From an uncultured candidate division WWE3 bacterium (lineage in GTDB: Bacteria; Patescibacteriota; WWE3; UBA101185; UBA10185): a stretch of DNA of 64,000 bases. Below are positions 24,938 through 34,267 of the stretch, piece after piece. Position 1 is the stretch's first letter. Each line of letters starts with the position of its first letter. The translations under genes and the position numbers were made by a program. Location: NCBI GenBank assembly GCA_938004185.1, contig CALKWN010000065.1, forward strand, positions 372,001-436,000, given 5' to 3'. Below the pieces are notes generated by a model. That model did no database searches and was not told where the DNA came from. It saw only the letters and a program-made list of their open reading frames with translations.

Positions 24938-27773
24938 ATAAAGACTCTTCGTACTCCATTTGCGAGATAAAATACCATAAAACCCAATCTCCTCTTTCTT
25001 CTACAACAACCGGAGGGTAGTCTTTTCCGATCATTTTTTCGCTGAACCGGCCTTTTTTGGTCAGGAGTATTGTGGGTTGGGTGTAGGTTACAACGGGTAC
25101 ACGGTCGTAGCTGTCAGCCTTAAAGTCAATTATCGTAAACGGGCTGTCGCTGTAAAATCTGGCCAAAGGAACATCCATTCTGTCGATGTATACTCTGGTT
25201 TTAGTACCGAATTTTTCATCTTTTAAAACCAGCAACTCAGCCTCGGCGCCTGTTAAATCCGACGTATAAACTAGACCGCGAACATGAAATAAATACCCAA
25301 GTGATATTGCGGTAATTAAAAATACGGCGGCCGTCTTAAACCATAAATTATCCAAAACCTTAATTTTTCGCATAACAAAATGCAAAACTCTTTCAGTGAA
25401 TACACCTACGATAATCGCCAAAGCCGGATAAAGAGGAATAATATACCAAACCAATTTAGACTTCGCCGCAGAAAAAAACAGGAAAACAAACAGCGCCCAA
25501 ATTAGCAGAAACGCATAAATCCTTTTCTTTTTTAGTGCGTTATAAATAGTTAAAGGCAGGGCACCGATAAGAGCAATAAACCAAAGCCTCATGCTAACTT
25601 TCAAAACTATCAGGTACCAAGTAAACGGCCTTCCCTTATCTTCTATAGCCGAAGTTGCCCTATCCCAAACATGGTAAACAAAGTATTTATTTACAAACTC
25701 CATACCGAAAACCTTGTACATGTAAAAATGCCATGGTGCTGAAATTAAAAGAAAACCTAATATTAAAAAGGACGCCGGTGCGATAAATACGGTTTTAAGT
25801 TTAGTCTGACTTGTTGCCAGCAGATAAATTTCGCTCAAAAAAATTACGGCGAAAGGAATTAACCCCACGAATCCCTTTGTCATTACTGCAAAACCCGTAA
25901 AAATACCCGGAATCAGCCAAAGAACGTTGCCTTTTCTTCCTCTGATAAATATGTAAGAAAATAAAGCAGCTGTTATAAAAAACGTCAAAGTAACATCCGT
26001 CATTGCGGTTCGGGAGTAGTAAAGATACTGAGTTGTTGTAAGAAGTACTAAAGCGGAGATAAAGCCGGTTGTCCTGTTAAACATTTTTCTAGCCGCAAAA
26101 TACACCATAAGAATAGTCAAAAATCCCATTATTGCGCTTGGAAGTCTTGCCGCCAAAGGAATTACGCCCAGCGCCGACATAGGAAGAGACATCATCCACA
26201 TATAAAGAGGGGGTTTCTCGAACCAATTAGTCATCGGTATCCATTGAGGAACAATAAAATCACCGGAAGAAAGCATATTTTTAGAAATTTCGGCGTAAAT
26301 CGCTTCGTCATATGGTATAAGGTGGTTCTTTCCCAGATTTACAAAAACCAGTACCGCAGACAAAACAGCAATTATTGAAAATAAAAACTTATCTGACCTT
26401 AAAAAGTATGAAAATACTTTGTTTCTCGGAAATTTTTCATAAACCGCCCCGTATCCCCAGGCAGCAATAAAAGAAAATATTATCCAGAAAAATTCGGAGT
26501 TATACGAGTAAAAAATTCCGGCTGTAAGCCACCCAAGAATCGTCGAAAAAAACACGGCTGAAATTAAAAATTCTTTTTTCTTTTCAAGTTTCAACGCACC
26601 GTAAAGTAGAGGAACTACAATAAAAAACACAAACAACCCGAATGAAATTATCCCGAGCATTCCAGTTTCCGCCAAAAGCTCTCCCCAAATCGTGTGGGCA
26701 GGAACGCGGGTATTTAAAGCTGCAGGATCTCTGCTGAAATATACCGGGGCAATTTTAGTTCCGCTGAAATGCTCAAAAAACGAACCGTAACCCCCACCTA
26801 ATATTGGAAACTCTTCAAATACCTGCCATGCCCCAGTTAGAAGCATGAAGTGAGAATCAAAAGAATCCATTCGATAGTGGAAATACTGCTTTATCGAAGC
26901 TCTAAACGGACTTGATTTAACCGTATATTCTTTTATAAATGGAATAGAAAGCAGAACAAGTCCTAAAAATAGGTAAATTACACCTTTTGTACCTACCTTC
27001 CTGAATAAGAGCACGGAAATAAAGGTTAAAAAGGTAATTCCGGCCATAATCCAGGCGGTGCGGCTGTTTGTGACCAATAGCGCGCCTGTCATGGAGATAA
27101 AAATCAAAACATCAACTGCCTTAACCCGAATACTTTTTTCCGTCAAAATCAAGATTCCAAGCAAAGGTAAAAGTGCCGAAAGAAAAGCTCCGTAATGATT
27201 TACATCCCAAAAAGTCGCTCCTACCCTAGCCAGATTTCCCGGAATGTTCCACAAAGCCCCGATAATTATTTCGCGAGTCTGATAAAGATAAAGCTGAAAC
27301 CATCCGAACAAGGTCAGAGAAAATGCGATGTAAATATAAAACCTCAAGAATTTTAAAATTTGGTTAGGACGGTTTCTGTACCTAAAATAAACCATCAGCA
27401 CCAGCGCGACCGAAGTACTAAAAAACCCCAGCAAAAAAACGGATGATTCTATGTTCTCCGAATTGACCAAGGAGATTAGGCGAACAAACCACAAAGCCAA
27501 AATGCTTATCACAACAGGATCTTTAATTTTTGAAAATAATTTTTGAAAATCCCTGTCTTTTAACAGCCACAAAACTCCTTTTGTAATAAATGCTCCTAAA
27601 ACTGCGAGCATGAATGCTCTTATCGGCATTAAATCCCACCTGTAAAAACTGAAAAGCTCTTTGTGAAGTAGAATCGAAAGAATTAAAAGTATATAAACGG
27701 CAAAATCAAGATTTCTCAGTATAAGAAAATAAGAAAGAATACATATTAATGCGACAATTATAAGCTCGGTCAT
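24927..27773 (-). CDS. O-antigen ligase/polymerase-like domain fused to an ArnT/PMT-like GT-C domain
   Basis: A 948-residue membrane protein made of two units normally found as separate proteins. Residues 1-445 resemble the Wzy/O-antigen ligase family. They have many spans, the periplasmic-loop sequence LLVTNSRTAWIMAG near 232-245, and the C-terminal RVPAHTIWGELLAETGMLG with His360. Residues 460-948 resemble the GT39/GT83 lipid-linked sugar transferases. They have the first-loop acidic pair YDEAIYAEISKN (Asp489-Glu490), WFEKPPLYMW at 517-526, and a C-terminal soluble tail. No stop or frameshift lies between them. The protein could polymerise or ligate a glycan and also decorate it from a lipid-phosphate sugar. 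It overlaps the next upstream GT4 gene by 4 bp. Confidence 0.85.
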   Translation of the reverse strand: MTELIIVALICILSYFLILRNLDFAVYILLILSILLHKELFSFYRWDLMPIRAFMLAVLGAFITKGVLWLLKDRDFQKLFSKIKDPVVISILALWFVRLISLVNSENIESSVFLLGFFSTSVALVLMVYFRYRNRPNQILKFLRFYIYIAFSLTLFGWFQLYLYQTREIIIGALWNIPGNLARVGATFWDVNHYGAFLSALLPLLGILILTEKSIRVKAVDVLIFISMTGALLVTNSRTAWIMAGITFLTFISVLLFRKVGTKGVIYLFLGLVLLSIPFIKEYTVKSSPFRASIKQYFHYRMDSFDSHFMLLTGAWQVFEEFPILGGGYGSFFEHFSGTKIAPVYFSRDPAALNTRVPAHTIWGELLAETGMLGIISFGLFVFFIVVPLLYGALKLEKKKEFLISAVFFSTILGWLTAGIFYSYNSEFFWIIFSFIAAWGYGAVYEKFPRNKVFSYFLRSDKFLFSIIAVLSAVLVFVNLGKNHLIPYDEAIYAEISKNMLSSGDFIVPQWIPMTNWFEKPPLYMWMMSLPMSALGVIPLAARLPSAIMGFLTILMVYFAARKMFNRTTGFISALVLLTTTQYLYYSRTAMTDVTLTFFITAALFSYIFIRGRKGNVLWLIPGIFTGFAVMTKGFVGLIPFAVIFLSEIYLLATSQTKLKTVFIAPASFLILGFLLISAPWHFYMYKVFGMEFVNKYFVYHVWDRATSAIEDKGRPFTWYLIVLKVSMRLWFIALIGALPLTIYNALKKKRIYAFLLIWALFVFLFFSAAKSKLVWYIIPLYPALAIIVGVFTERVLHFVMRKIKVLDNLWFKTAAVFLITAISLGYLFHVRGLVYTSDLTGAEAELLVLKDEKFGTKTRVYIDRMDVPLARFYSDSPFTIIDFKADSYDRVPVVTYTQPTILLTKKGRFSEKMIGKDYPPVVVEERGDWVLWYFISQMEYEESLSNQ

Positions 27774-28906
27774 TTTTTAAGAACCTCTTTGTAAACTTTA
27801 AGGGTTTTGGAGGCGGCGGTCTGCCAAGTATATTCCTTCTTTAATTCAGGAGCAATTTCGGGTCTTGGAGCTGAAAATTGGGTTTTTATAGCTTCGGCAA
27901 TGGAATCTATGTTGTCCGGATCGCAATATGAAACCTGGTCGCCCAGATACTCTTTTGCCCTACTTCCTGAAGCAACGGCGTTGGTTCCGCAAAATAAGGC
28001 TTCGATACTGGTGAGTCCTGTCGTTTCAAACCAACTGGCGCTTACGCAAACTTTGGCATTTCTATAGTAGTCGGGCATTTCATCGTAGGGTACTTTTTCG
28101 ACGTGCTTAATCCAGCTGTTGTTAATAAGCTGTCTCTTAAATAAACTTCCGTACTCGAAATGCTTAAATCCGGGTGAGGTGCCTATAAATACAAGTTGCA
28201 GATCGAGGCCGGTGTCTTTTCTAACTTTTTTCATTGCTTCTATTATGCTTAACTGATTTTTTCTGGGTTCAATTCTTCCTACGCAGATTACATAATCATT
28301 TAAATTTAGCGGGTTGTATTTTTCATCCTCTGCGGAGAGGGTTGTGAAATGAGAGCTCACTCCATTGGGTATTTTTACGGAATCGATTTTTACTTCAAAC
28401 GTCCTTTCCAGATCACGAGCTTCCGCGTCGGTTTGTACTAAAACTTTATCGGACATTTCCAAAACCTCTTTTTGCATTTTTTTAAATCCGTGAAGAACAC
28501 TAAACACTGTGGGTTTAATTTTTTTAAAATCGGTAAACGATCTGTAAACATTTTTAAAAGTATCGCGGTGAAACTGATCTTTGAAAAAAATCTTCGAAAT
28601 TCTTCTGAAATCGAAAACATAAATGTCATCAAATTTTTTCACCTCTTCAATGTTGTGATGTATGGGCGAAAGAACAACAGGTTTGCCCGAAGCATGAGCT
28701 TTTTTCGCATAAAAATAGGTTTCGGGAGTCCAATCCAGCTGAAATATGTGAATAATATCGTATAAAGACGGGTCAAAATCCTCGTCTGTTTTTATCTCAA
28801 TATCAACACCGAGCTGCTTTAGTTCTCTTGCCGTATTTTCAATTTGAACTTTATCTCCGCCCCCCTGCTCCATCAGGTGATAGCGTCCGAGCATTAATAC
28901 TTTCAT
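27770..28906 (-). CDS. Glycosyltransferase family 4
   Basis: A 378-residue GT4 enzyme. The N-terminus MKVLMLGRYHLMEQGGGDKVQ has the glycine-rich acceptor-domain loop. The donor domain includes CVGRIEPRKNQLSIIEAMKKV and a changed E-x7-E region (ASWFETTGLTSIEALFCGTNAVASG). It overlaps the gene before and after by 4 bp each (ATGA-type), within a chain of three GT4 genes and the ligase/GT-C fusion. This chain is probably one operon that assembles consecutive sugars. The sugars are unknown. Confidence 0.9.
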   Translation of the reverse strand: MKVLMLGRYHLMEQGGGDKVQIENTARELKQLGVDIEIKTDEDFDPSLYDIIHIFQLDWTPETYFYAKKAHASGKPVVLSPIHHNIEEVKKFDDIYVFDFRRISKIFFKDQFHRDTFKNVYRSFTDFKKIKPTVFSVLHGFKKMQKEVLEMSDKVLVQTDAEARDLERTFEVKIDSVKIPNGVSSHFTTLSAEDEKYNPLNLNDYVICVGRIEPRKNQLSIIEAMKKVRKDTGLDLQLVFIGTSPGFKHFEYGSLFKRQLINNSWIKHVEKVPYDEMPDYYRNAKVCVSASWFETTGLTSIEALFCGTNAVASGSRAKEYLGDQVSYCDPDNIDSIAEAIKTQFSAPRPEIAPELKKEYTWQTAASKTLKVYKEVLKK

Positions 28907-30051
28907 CTGGTATTTAAAAACCTCTCATATAGTGAAACGTAATTATTAATAAAAGCTTTAAGCGTGTAGTTTTCAATAACTCTTTCTTTTCCTTTTAAAT
29001 TTTCCGGCTTTCCGGAAGTAGTATGAATATCATAGGACTCAATCATTTTTTCTGCTAAATCTATAAAGTCGCCGGTTCTAAAATAAGTTACTGTATCGTC
29101 TGCAACTTCTTTTAACACTTCGAGGTCTGAGCAAATTACAGGCAATCCGGAATACATTGCTTCAATAAGTACTAATCCGAAACCCTCGGCCAAGGTAGGA
29201 AAAAGAAAAAGGTCAAAAAGAGAATATATTTTAACCAAATCTTCCGGAGGAAACTCACCTGTGAATACTACTCTTTCTGAAACCCCTTTGGTTTGTGCAA
29301 GAAGTTTTATTTCTTCTTCAAGCTCCCCGCCTCCTGCGATTACAAGGGCAAAATCTTTATTGTGATACATATCGGTGCTTAAAAATTTTCTAAAAGCGTT
29401 TATTAATACGTCGTGTCCTTTTTCGCGTGAAATTCTACCTACATTTCCGAAAATAAAAGCGTTTTTCCCGATGTTGTATCTTTTTCTCATCTCCTCGTTG
29501 TAATTTATACGCTCCGTGGGCGTAACGGTAAGTTTTTCAACATCGAGTCCGTTGGGAATAACAACAATTTTGTCTTTTTTTATCCCTTCTCCGATTTTTG
29601 CCTGTTTCTTAGACTCGGTAAGGGCGATTTCGGCGTCGGACATTCGGTTCACAATATAGCTGTAAAAAAGTATGTCTATTTTCTTTCTAACAGAACCAAT
29701 TTTCCACTCGGATATCGGTGTGTGAACATGTGTAATTTTTGCGGGAGTTCCTGCGTTTTTAGCGGCCAAAAGTGCGTTGGCGGCCGCTTTTAATTCGTGG
29801 GCGTGAATAACATCGATTTTGTTATCTCCGAGATAAGAAGACAAGTCCTGAATGTAAAATCTGTCGAAATCCGAGCTGATTTTTTTGGCAGTTACAATTG
29901 CCCCGGCGTCCTTATAATATTCAAAAGGTTTTCCTTCGGGGCACCAGACATGAATTTCGTGGCCTTCGGCAATCATTCCTCTAACTAAATCAAGAACGTG
30001 CTGTTCCATACCTCCCTGCTTTGATGAGTTGTGTGAATACAAAATTTTCAT
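28903..30051 (-). CDS. Glycosyltransferase family 4
   Basis: A 382-residue GT4 enzyme with the N-terminal signature MKILYSHNSSKQGGMEQHVLDL. The acceptor-domain DVIHAHELKAA and the donor-domain FGNVGRISREKGHDVLINAF and TLAEGFGLVLIEAMYSGLPVI (E-x7-E) are clear. It is coupled by 4-bp overlaps to both neighbours. It resembles capsule and exopolysaccharide GT4 enzymes in general layout, but no specific substrate can be assigned. Confidence 0.92.
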   Translation of the reverse strand: MKILYSHNSSKQGGMEQHVLDLVRGMIAEGHEIHVWCPEGKPFEYYKDAGAIVTAKKISSDFDRFYIQDLSSYLGDNKIDVIHAHELKAAANALLAAKNAGTPAKITHVHTPISEWKIGSVRKKIDILFYSYIVNRMSDAEIALTESKKQAKIGEGIKKDKIVVIPNGLDVEKLTVTPTERINYNEEMRKRYNIGKNAFIFGNVGRISREKGHDVLINAFRKFLSTDMYHNKDFALVIAGGGELEEEIKLLAQTKGVSERVVFTGEFPPEDLVKIYSLFDLFLFPTLAEGFGLVLIEAMYSGLPVICSDLEVLKEVADDTVTYFRTGDFIDLAEKMIESYDIHTTSGKPENLKGKERVIENYTLKAFINNYVSLYERFLNTR

Positions 30052-31250
30052 TTTGAAATAAGTTCTCCGATAATTCTTAACATCCTATCTACCTTTCCTC
30101 CCCAATCATTGATTTTTGCAACTTTCTGTCTTTCAACGCGTTTTTCTTTAGAATCTTCTTCAATTGCCTTTCTAACAAACTGTGAGAACTCATTGTAGCT
30201 TTTTGCTATATAACAAACCTCGGCAAACGGGGCGTATGCAGGAAGATCGGTAACTACCGTAGGCAACCCTGCAGCCAAACCCTCGTGAAATTTCACCGGG
30301 AAACATCCTCCTACAGTGTAATCGTTTAATCTATAGGGAATAATTGCAGCGTCAAAAGCGGCAACATACTTATGAATTTCCTCAAAAGACTTAGTGCCTA
30401 GAAAGTGAAGATTCGGAAATCCTCCCAAACCAAGCTCTTCAAGTGAGCCCTCTCTGTCTTTTAATGCAATAGGGCCGATTACTACAAAGGAATACCCCGG
30501 ATAATCGGTAATTATTTTTTTCATCAGGTCGCGATCAAACTTGTAATCGTCAATTGCACCGTAAAAACCTATTATCGGGTGGCTTATAGATCTTATGTCT
30601 TCGGGAAGTCTTTTAACTTTTTCTTTTATGTTGGCAAACTTTTTATAATCTCCCACGTTGGGGGTGAAATACACATCCGAATTAAATTTTCTGAGTTTTT
30701 CAACCAAACCCGGAGCGGTAGCAAAAACTACATTTGCTCTCATGGCCAAATTTTGTTCTTTTCTGTTTATAGCCTCTTTTTTCTCCGGTGTGTCGTATTT
30801 AGGAAATCCGGCGTAATTGTCTACACAATCGTAAACAAGAAAATCGTGGTCGATGTATTTTAAATATTGTTCAAGGCCGGCGATCTCAACGTGGTAAACC
30901 CAAAGAATAGTTTTTCTATCTTTGTCGAAAAATCTTTTCGTGCTTTTTTGTATGGATTTTGCATGCGCCTCGGCGTGTTTTTCATGAGCCGGAGAAAAAT
31001 CAAGAGGCGAAAAAACCAAAACGTCCTTATCCTTCTTTTTTTTGGTTAAAAGTTTTAAAGGACCCCACTTGCCCTGAAAAACCTGGCGCAAAAAAAGACG
31101 CCCGGTGTTAATGGGCGGGTTAACAAATAAAACCTTGTGGCCCAAACCGTCAAGGCGGGTCATAACGTGTTTTTTATTCGTCCAGAGAGGGTAATCCCAA
31201 AGCTGGTTTGAAAGGCAGACTATGTTGTATTTTTCGCTTATCTGCTGCAT
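30048..31250 (-). CDS. Glycosyltransferase, GT4-type (TuaH-like layout)
   Basis: A 400-residue GT-B enzyme. Its N-terminus (YNIVCLSNQLWDYPLWTNKKH) and the motif VYDCVDNYAGFP resemble the TuaH/teichuronic-acid-type branch of glycosyltransferases. The donor domain has IIGFYGAIDDYKFDRDLM and FPVKFHEGLAAGLPTVVTD, where a shorter helix replaces the standard E-x7-E. It is the first gene of the GT chain running down to the fusion protein and overlaps the next gene by 4 bp. The 82-nt gap upstream holds no feature I can name. The acceptor and donor are unknown. Confidence 0.85.
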   Translation of the reverse strand: MQQISEKYNIVCLSNQLWDYPLWTNKKHVMTRLDGLGHKVLFVNPPINTGRLFLRQVFQGKWGPLKLLTKKKKDKDVLVFSPLDFSPAHEKHAEAHAKSIQKSTKRFFDKDRKTILWVYHVEIAGLEQYLKYIDHDFLVYDCVDNYAGFPKYDTPEKKEAINRKEQNLAMRANVVFATAPGLVEKLRKFNSDVYFTPNVGDYKKFANIKEKVKRLPEDIRSISHPIIGFYGAIDDYKFDRDLMKKIITDYPGYSFVVIGPIALKDREGSLEELGLGGFPNLHFLGTKSFEEIHKYVAAFDAAIIPYRLNDYTVGGCFPVKFHEGLAAGLPTVVTDLPAYAPFAEVCYIAKSYNEFSQFVRKAIEEDSKEKRVERQKVAKINDWGGKVDRMLRIIGELISK

Positions 31251-31332
31251 ATCGCTTTAAGACGCAATACTATCATTCGCAACCCTTAAGGTCTAACAGA
31301 CATTGAGGTCATTCTACCCTTTTTTGCCCGTG

Positions 31333-32706
31333 TTATAAACACTTGGGACACGCCGTTTCCAGCATTCCGAGTTTAACCAAAACCCTTCTTACATCGAAAA
31401 TAAAAGGAGAATCTTTAAAAGACCACAGCCACGAGGTATTGTCGTAGCCCAAATCGTAAGCTGCGTGCCAAATTCCATCGAAAAAAATCATTCCGTAAAT
31501 CTCAACAAGTACCGAAAGACCGAAAAGAATAAAAAATATCTTTTTCGTGCGCGTGAATAAATCCGATGTAATGTACGGGACCATGAGGAAAATAAAATAT
31601 GGTAGGACATCACTCGACATCCTGTAGCCAAAAGACCATCCTCCGTACCAATGCTTCCAAAAACTAATTACTACGGTATGCAGGATTATGATGGCTGCGA
31701 AAATTAAATATAAACCGGCCTTATCAATTTTATTTTTAATTACCCTGTAAAGACCAAAAAAGGAAAATATTAAAACCGGCGAGAAAACCAGTATTCCTTT
31801 AGCCGGCGAAAGCCATACCCCTGCAAAACTTTTGAAAAATGGAGAAAGCCAGGAATTGAATAACTGCTCGGAATATCCCTGATTCTTTATATCGTAAAAC
31901 CAAACCGAGTTGTACCAAAGAAAAAAGGACACCGCCACAATCAAACCCGATCCGAAAGTTAATACAGAGTTAATCAAACCGGTTAGTTTTTTGCGGTTGG
32001 CAAGAACAATGTAAAGCTCAATAAAAAATATTGAAAGACCTGCCGTAGGTCGTGAAAGAAAAGCTATTCCCAAAAAAAGGCCTGAAAAAAGCATATTTGT
32101 ATAAACCTGCTCATTTTTTAAGTGTTTTAAAAGAAAATATATGCCCAAAATCGTAAAAAGCTGCAAAGTACCGTGCTGCCACATTGCCTGAGAAAGCATA
32201 GCGAAATTTACTGTTCCGAAAAGAAAAACCGATGTAAGAATTGCGGATTTTTTCTCATCGAGGTCAAATCCCTCGCGAAGTGTTTTAAACATAAACACGC
32301 CAGCCAGAGAAACTATAAGCGCACCGGCCAGGTGACCTAGTAATGCTAAATTTTCCCAAGTCAGGGGCATGTTAAACCATAAAGGTACTGCAAAAACAGG
32401 AACCGAAATTATTGATGTAATTATGGGAAAGGCAGTTATGTAATGATTCTCAATTTTTTTAAGATAAAAGGGCGTAAGGCCTTTTGCATAATCCTTATCA
32501 TCAGGCTGAGGATATTTTTCAAGCATCATGTTGTAATAATTATCCAGGTAAAGGGTTTTATCTTTAATTATGGCTACCGTAGTAAATATTGTAGGAACAG
32601 TATCTTCGCTTTGTATTGAAAGTGAGTTCACGGAACGGAAGCCGGGGATCAGAAAAGGAATGAAATATACAAGAAAAGAAATGAGAAATATTTTGAGCTT
32701 TATCAT
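31333..32706 (-). CDS. Polytopic membrane protein, probable GT-C type glycosyltransferase
   Basis: A 457-residue protein with about ten hydrophobic segments and a first extracytoplasmic loop of about 80 residues (SIQSEDTVPTIFTTVAIIKD). That layout suits GT-C enzymes that take sugars from polyprenyl phosphates. The loop holds acidic residues but lacks the usual DxD/DE pair next to the first span, so the fold assignment is by shape only. Later segments include FLSRPTAGLSIFFIELY, a motif also seen in GT39-like proteins. A C-terminal loop ends in CPKCL. It stands alone on the minus strand between the zinc-finger gene terminator and the GT chain. Confidence 0.65.
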   Translation of the reverse strand: MIKLKIFLISFLVYFIPFLIPGFRSVNSLSIQSEDTVPTIFTTVAIIKDKTLYLDNYYNMMLEKYPQPDDKDYAKGLTPFYLKKIENHYITAFPIITSIISVPVFAVPLWFNMPLTWENLALLGHLAGALIVSLAGVFMFKTLREGFDLDEKKSAILTSVFLFGTVNFAMLSQAMWQHGTLQLFTILGIYFLLKHLKNEQVYTNMLFSGLFLGIAFLSRPTAGLSIFFIELYIVLANRKKLTGLINSVLTFGSGLIVAVSFFLWYNSVWFYDIKNQGYSEQLFNSWLSPFFKSFAGVWLSPAKGILVFSPVLIFSFFGLYRVIKNKIDKAGLYLIFAAIIILHTVVISFWKHWYGGWSFGYRMSSDVLPYFIFLMVPYITSDLFTRTKKIFFILFGLSVLVEIYGMIFFDGIWHAAYDLGYDNTSWLWSFKDSPFIFDVRRVLVKLGMLETACPKCL

Positions 32707-32764
32707 GTTGATTTAATTATATACGAAACGTTGAAGTTTTTAGTTCGTGGTTTTGAAAAGGGCT

Positions 32765-32812
32765 ATAAAAAGGAAAAGGCCGAAAGTTAGTTGTTTAAAA
32801 AAACTTTCGGCC
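32765..32812 (-). terminator. Rho-independent terminator of the small zinc-finger gene
   Basis: On the minus strand the 11-bp perfect stem GGCCGAAAGTT / AACTTTCGGCC (32812-32802 with 32788-32778) has a 13-nt loop and is followed by TTTTCCTTTTT. A second, smaller stem (TCTGCGG / CCGCAGA, 32853-32847 with 32826-32820) lies between it and the stop codon of the 57-residue gene. Together they fill the space after that gene. Confidence 0.85.
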
Positions 32813-32860
32813 GGTATGATCTGCGGAAAAAGGAGACGACTCAAAACCGCAGACAATACT

Positions 32861-33034
32861 CTAACGTGACTTGTCCTTTATCGGTAATTTGGGCTGGAGC
32901 TTTCTTTGCTTTTGAATCTCTGCCATCTTTTGCCTGGAAATACATTTTCCGTCAAGGTGGCGTCGTCGTTCGAAGAAAGTCAGCATACCATCCAACTTTT
33001 TACCGCAATAGGGACAGACATTTACTTCTGACAT
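32861..33034 (-). CDS. 57-residue zinc-finger protein, stand-alone gene
   Basis: A small basic protein not usually called by length filters. It begins MSEVNVCPYCGKKLDG and has a probable zinc site made of Cys7, Cys10, His26 and Cys31 (C-x2-C-x15-H-x4-C). A highly charged tail rich in Lys, Arg and Gln follows. Support for a real gene is unusually complete. AAGGAGGG lies 4-5 nt before the ATG, a TTGCCA-17-TAACAT promoter lies upstream, and a strong terminator lies downstream. Size, charge and metal site suggest a nucleic-acid-binding or ribosome-associated protein, but this is inference. It sits as an independent unit inside a glycosyltransferase locus and need not be involved in glycan synthesis. 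Confidence 0.85.
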   Translation of the reverse strand: MSEVNVCPYCGKKLDGMLTFFERRRHLDGKCISRQKMAEIQKQRKLQPKLPIKDKSR

Positions 33035-33067
33035 ACTACCCTCCTTGTAGCTTATTTTGATTATGAG

Positions 33068-33096
33068 ATGTTAACACAGATCTTTGGGTTTGGCAA
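33068..33096 (-). promoter_or_regulatory. Promoter of the small zinc-finger gene (TTGCCA, 17 nt, TAACAT)
   Basis: The minus-strand -35 TTGCCA (33096-33091, five of six matches) and -10 TAACAT (33073-33068, four of six) are separated by exactly 17 nt. The expected start near 33061 leaves a leader of about 27 nt with a strong Shine-Dalgarno before the ATG at 33034. The -35 lies directly after the stop of the upstream GT4 gene. Confidence 0.55.
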
Positions 33097-33097
33097 A

Positions 33098-34267
33098 CTA
33101 TAGGTTTTCGCCTAAGATAAGAGAGAGCTCTTTTTGGGCTATTTTGTCCCAACTGTACTTTTGAACGAAATTATGGGCTTTTTGAGCCAGTTTACGAGCT
33201 TTTTCAGGATTTTCGAGTAATTCTTGTACTTTCTGTTCTAAATCTTTTAAGTCACCGGTTTTGGCGTAAATTACGTTATCTTCCCATACTTCGCGCAGTT
33301 CTTTAAGGTCGTAGCAAACTACTGGTGTGCCGGCTGCCATTGCCTCTCCTATTACTATTGCCCAGTTTTCCTCGTACGAGGGCAGTACAAATACCTTGGA
33401 ACGGGCGATTTTTGAAAATTTCATTTTGGGATCGTATATTACTCCTGAAAACTCAATGTTTTTTTCAAGACCCGAGTCAATAACCGACTTCCGAGCATCA
33501 TTTCCGTCGATCCCCTCGCCGATAATCAATAGTTTGGCGTCCTTTACGGTTTTTACTAAGTTACCCCACATATTAATAACGTCGAAAACTCCTTTTGTTC
33601 TCTGAAGTCTTTTCATAAAAACAGCGTCATACTCTTTATCAAAAATATTTTCGGTGTAAGAGACAATTTCCGGCAAATTTACTCCGCAGATTACGGGCTC
33701 GGTATCTCTTTTTGCCATTCTTGCCTTTTTCATGGAAGAAAATGTATCTTCAGATACGGGTAACAAAATATCCGCATTTATGTTTGCCAGAAATAGACCC
33801 GACCTTTCGCTAATTAAAAATAGCAGAGAGTTAACAAGTTTAGAGTTTTGTCTTTTCCAAAATTTTAGAGGGGGAAGCCAATGCACAACTACACCGAATT
33901 TTATTTTTGAAGGTCTGAGTTTTTTTAGTATAAAACCGGGAAGGACATCGTATATTTGCTCGCTTGCGGAGTACACAATTCCTTCTTTAAATTCTCGAAG
34001 TATTCTTGGGAGGAAGAATATTACTTTTATGAACCTCATAATTATCTCAAATCTCCCGGTTTCGGATGAATCTGAGATACTGTGCAAGTTTACTTTTAAA
34101 CCCATTCTTTCGCACAAAACTTTTCCGCCGTCTCCCGACATCAAATGAATTTCATACCCGCTTTTCTGCCAACATTTTGCGAGTTCTATAAATCTGCTCT
34201 CGCCTCCGGTTACTCCGGGTTCCTTACCTACTATTGAGTTAGCAATTATTAAGATCTTTTCTGGCAT
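33098..34267 (-). CDS. Glycosyltransferase family 4
   Basis: A 389-residue GT4 enzyme. The N-terminus EKILIIANSIVGKEPGVTGG carries the family glycine loop. The donor domain has AVFMKRLQRTKGVFDVINMW and, near the end, PSYEENWAIVIGEAMAAGTPVVCYD with the E-x7-E pair. Its start overlaps the end of the methyltransferase gene by 19 bp, and it is the last gene of a four-gene minus-strand set (GT4, methyltransferase, methyltransferase, GT4). The combination suggests a glycan chain whose residues are methylated, though the substrates cannot be read. Confidence 0.92.
   Translation of the reverse strand: MPEKILIIANSIVGKEPGVTGGESRFIELAKCWQKSGYEIHLMSGDGGKVLCERMGLKVNLHSISDSSETGRFEIIMRFIKVIFFLPRILREFKEGIVYSASEQIYDVLPGFILKKLRPSKIKFGVVVHWLPPLKFWKRQNSKLVNSLLFLISERSGLFLANINADILLPVSEDTFSSMKKARMAKRDTEPVICGVNLPEIVSYTENIFDKEYDAVFMKRLQRTKGVFDVINMWGNLVKTVKDAKLLIIGEGIDGNDARKSVIDSGLEKNIEFSGVIYDPKMKFSKIARSKVFVLPSYEENWAIVIGEAMAAGTPVVCYDLKELREVWEDNVIYAKTGDLKDLEQKVQELLENPEKARKLAQKAHNFVQKYSWDKIAQKELSLILGENL

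Noticed and set aside
32791..33060. Open frame of 89 codons on the plus strand
   Set aside because: It runs through the terminator hairpin and is antisense to the 57-residue zinc-finger gene, which has better support from its ribosome site, promoter and motif.
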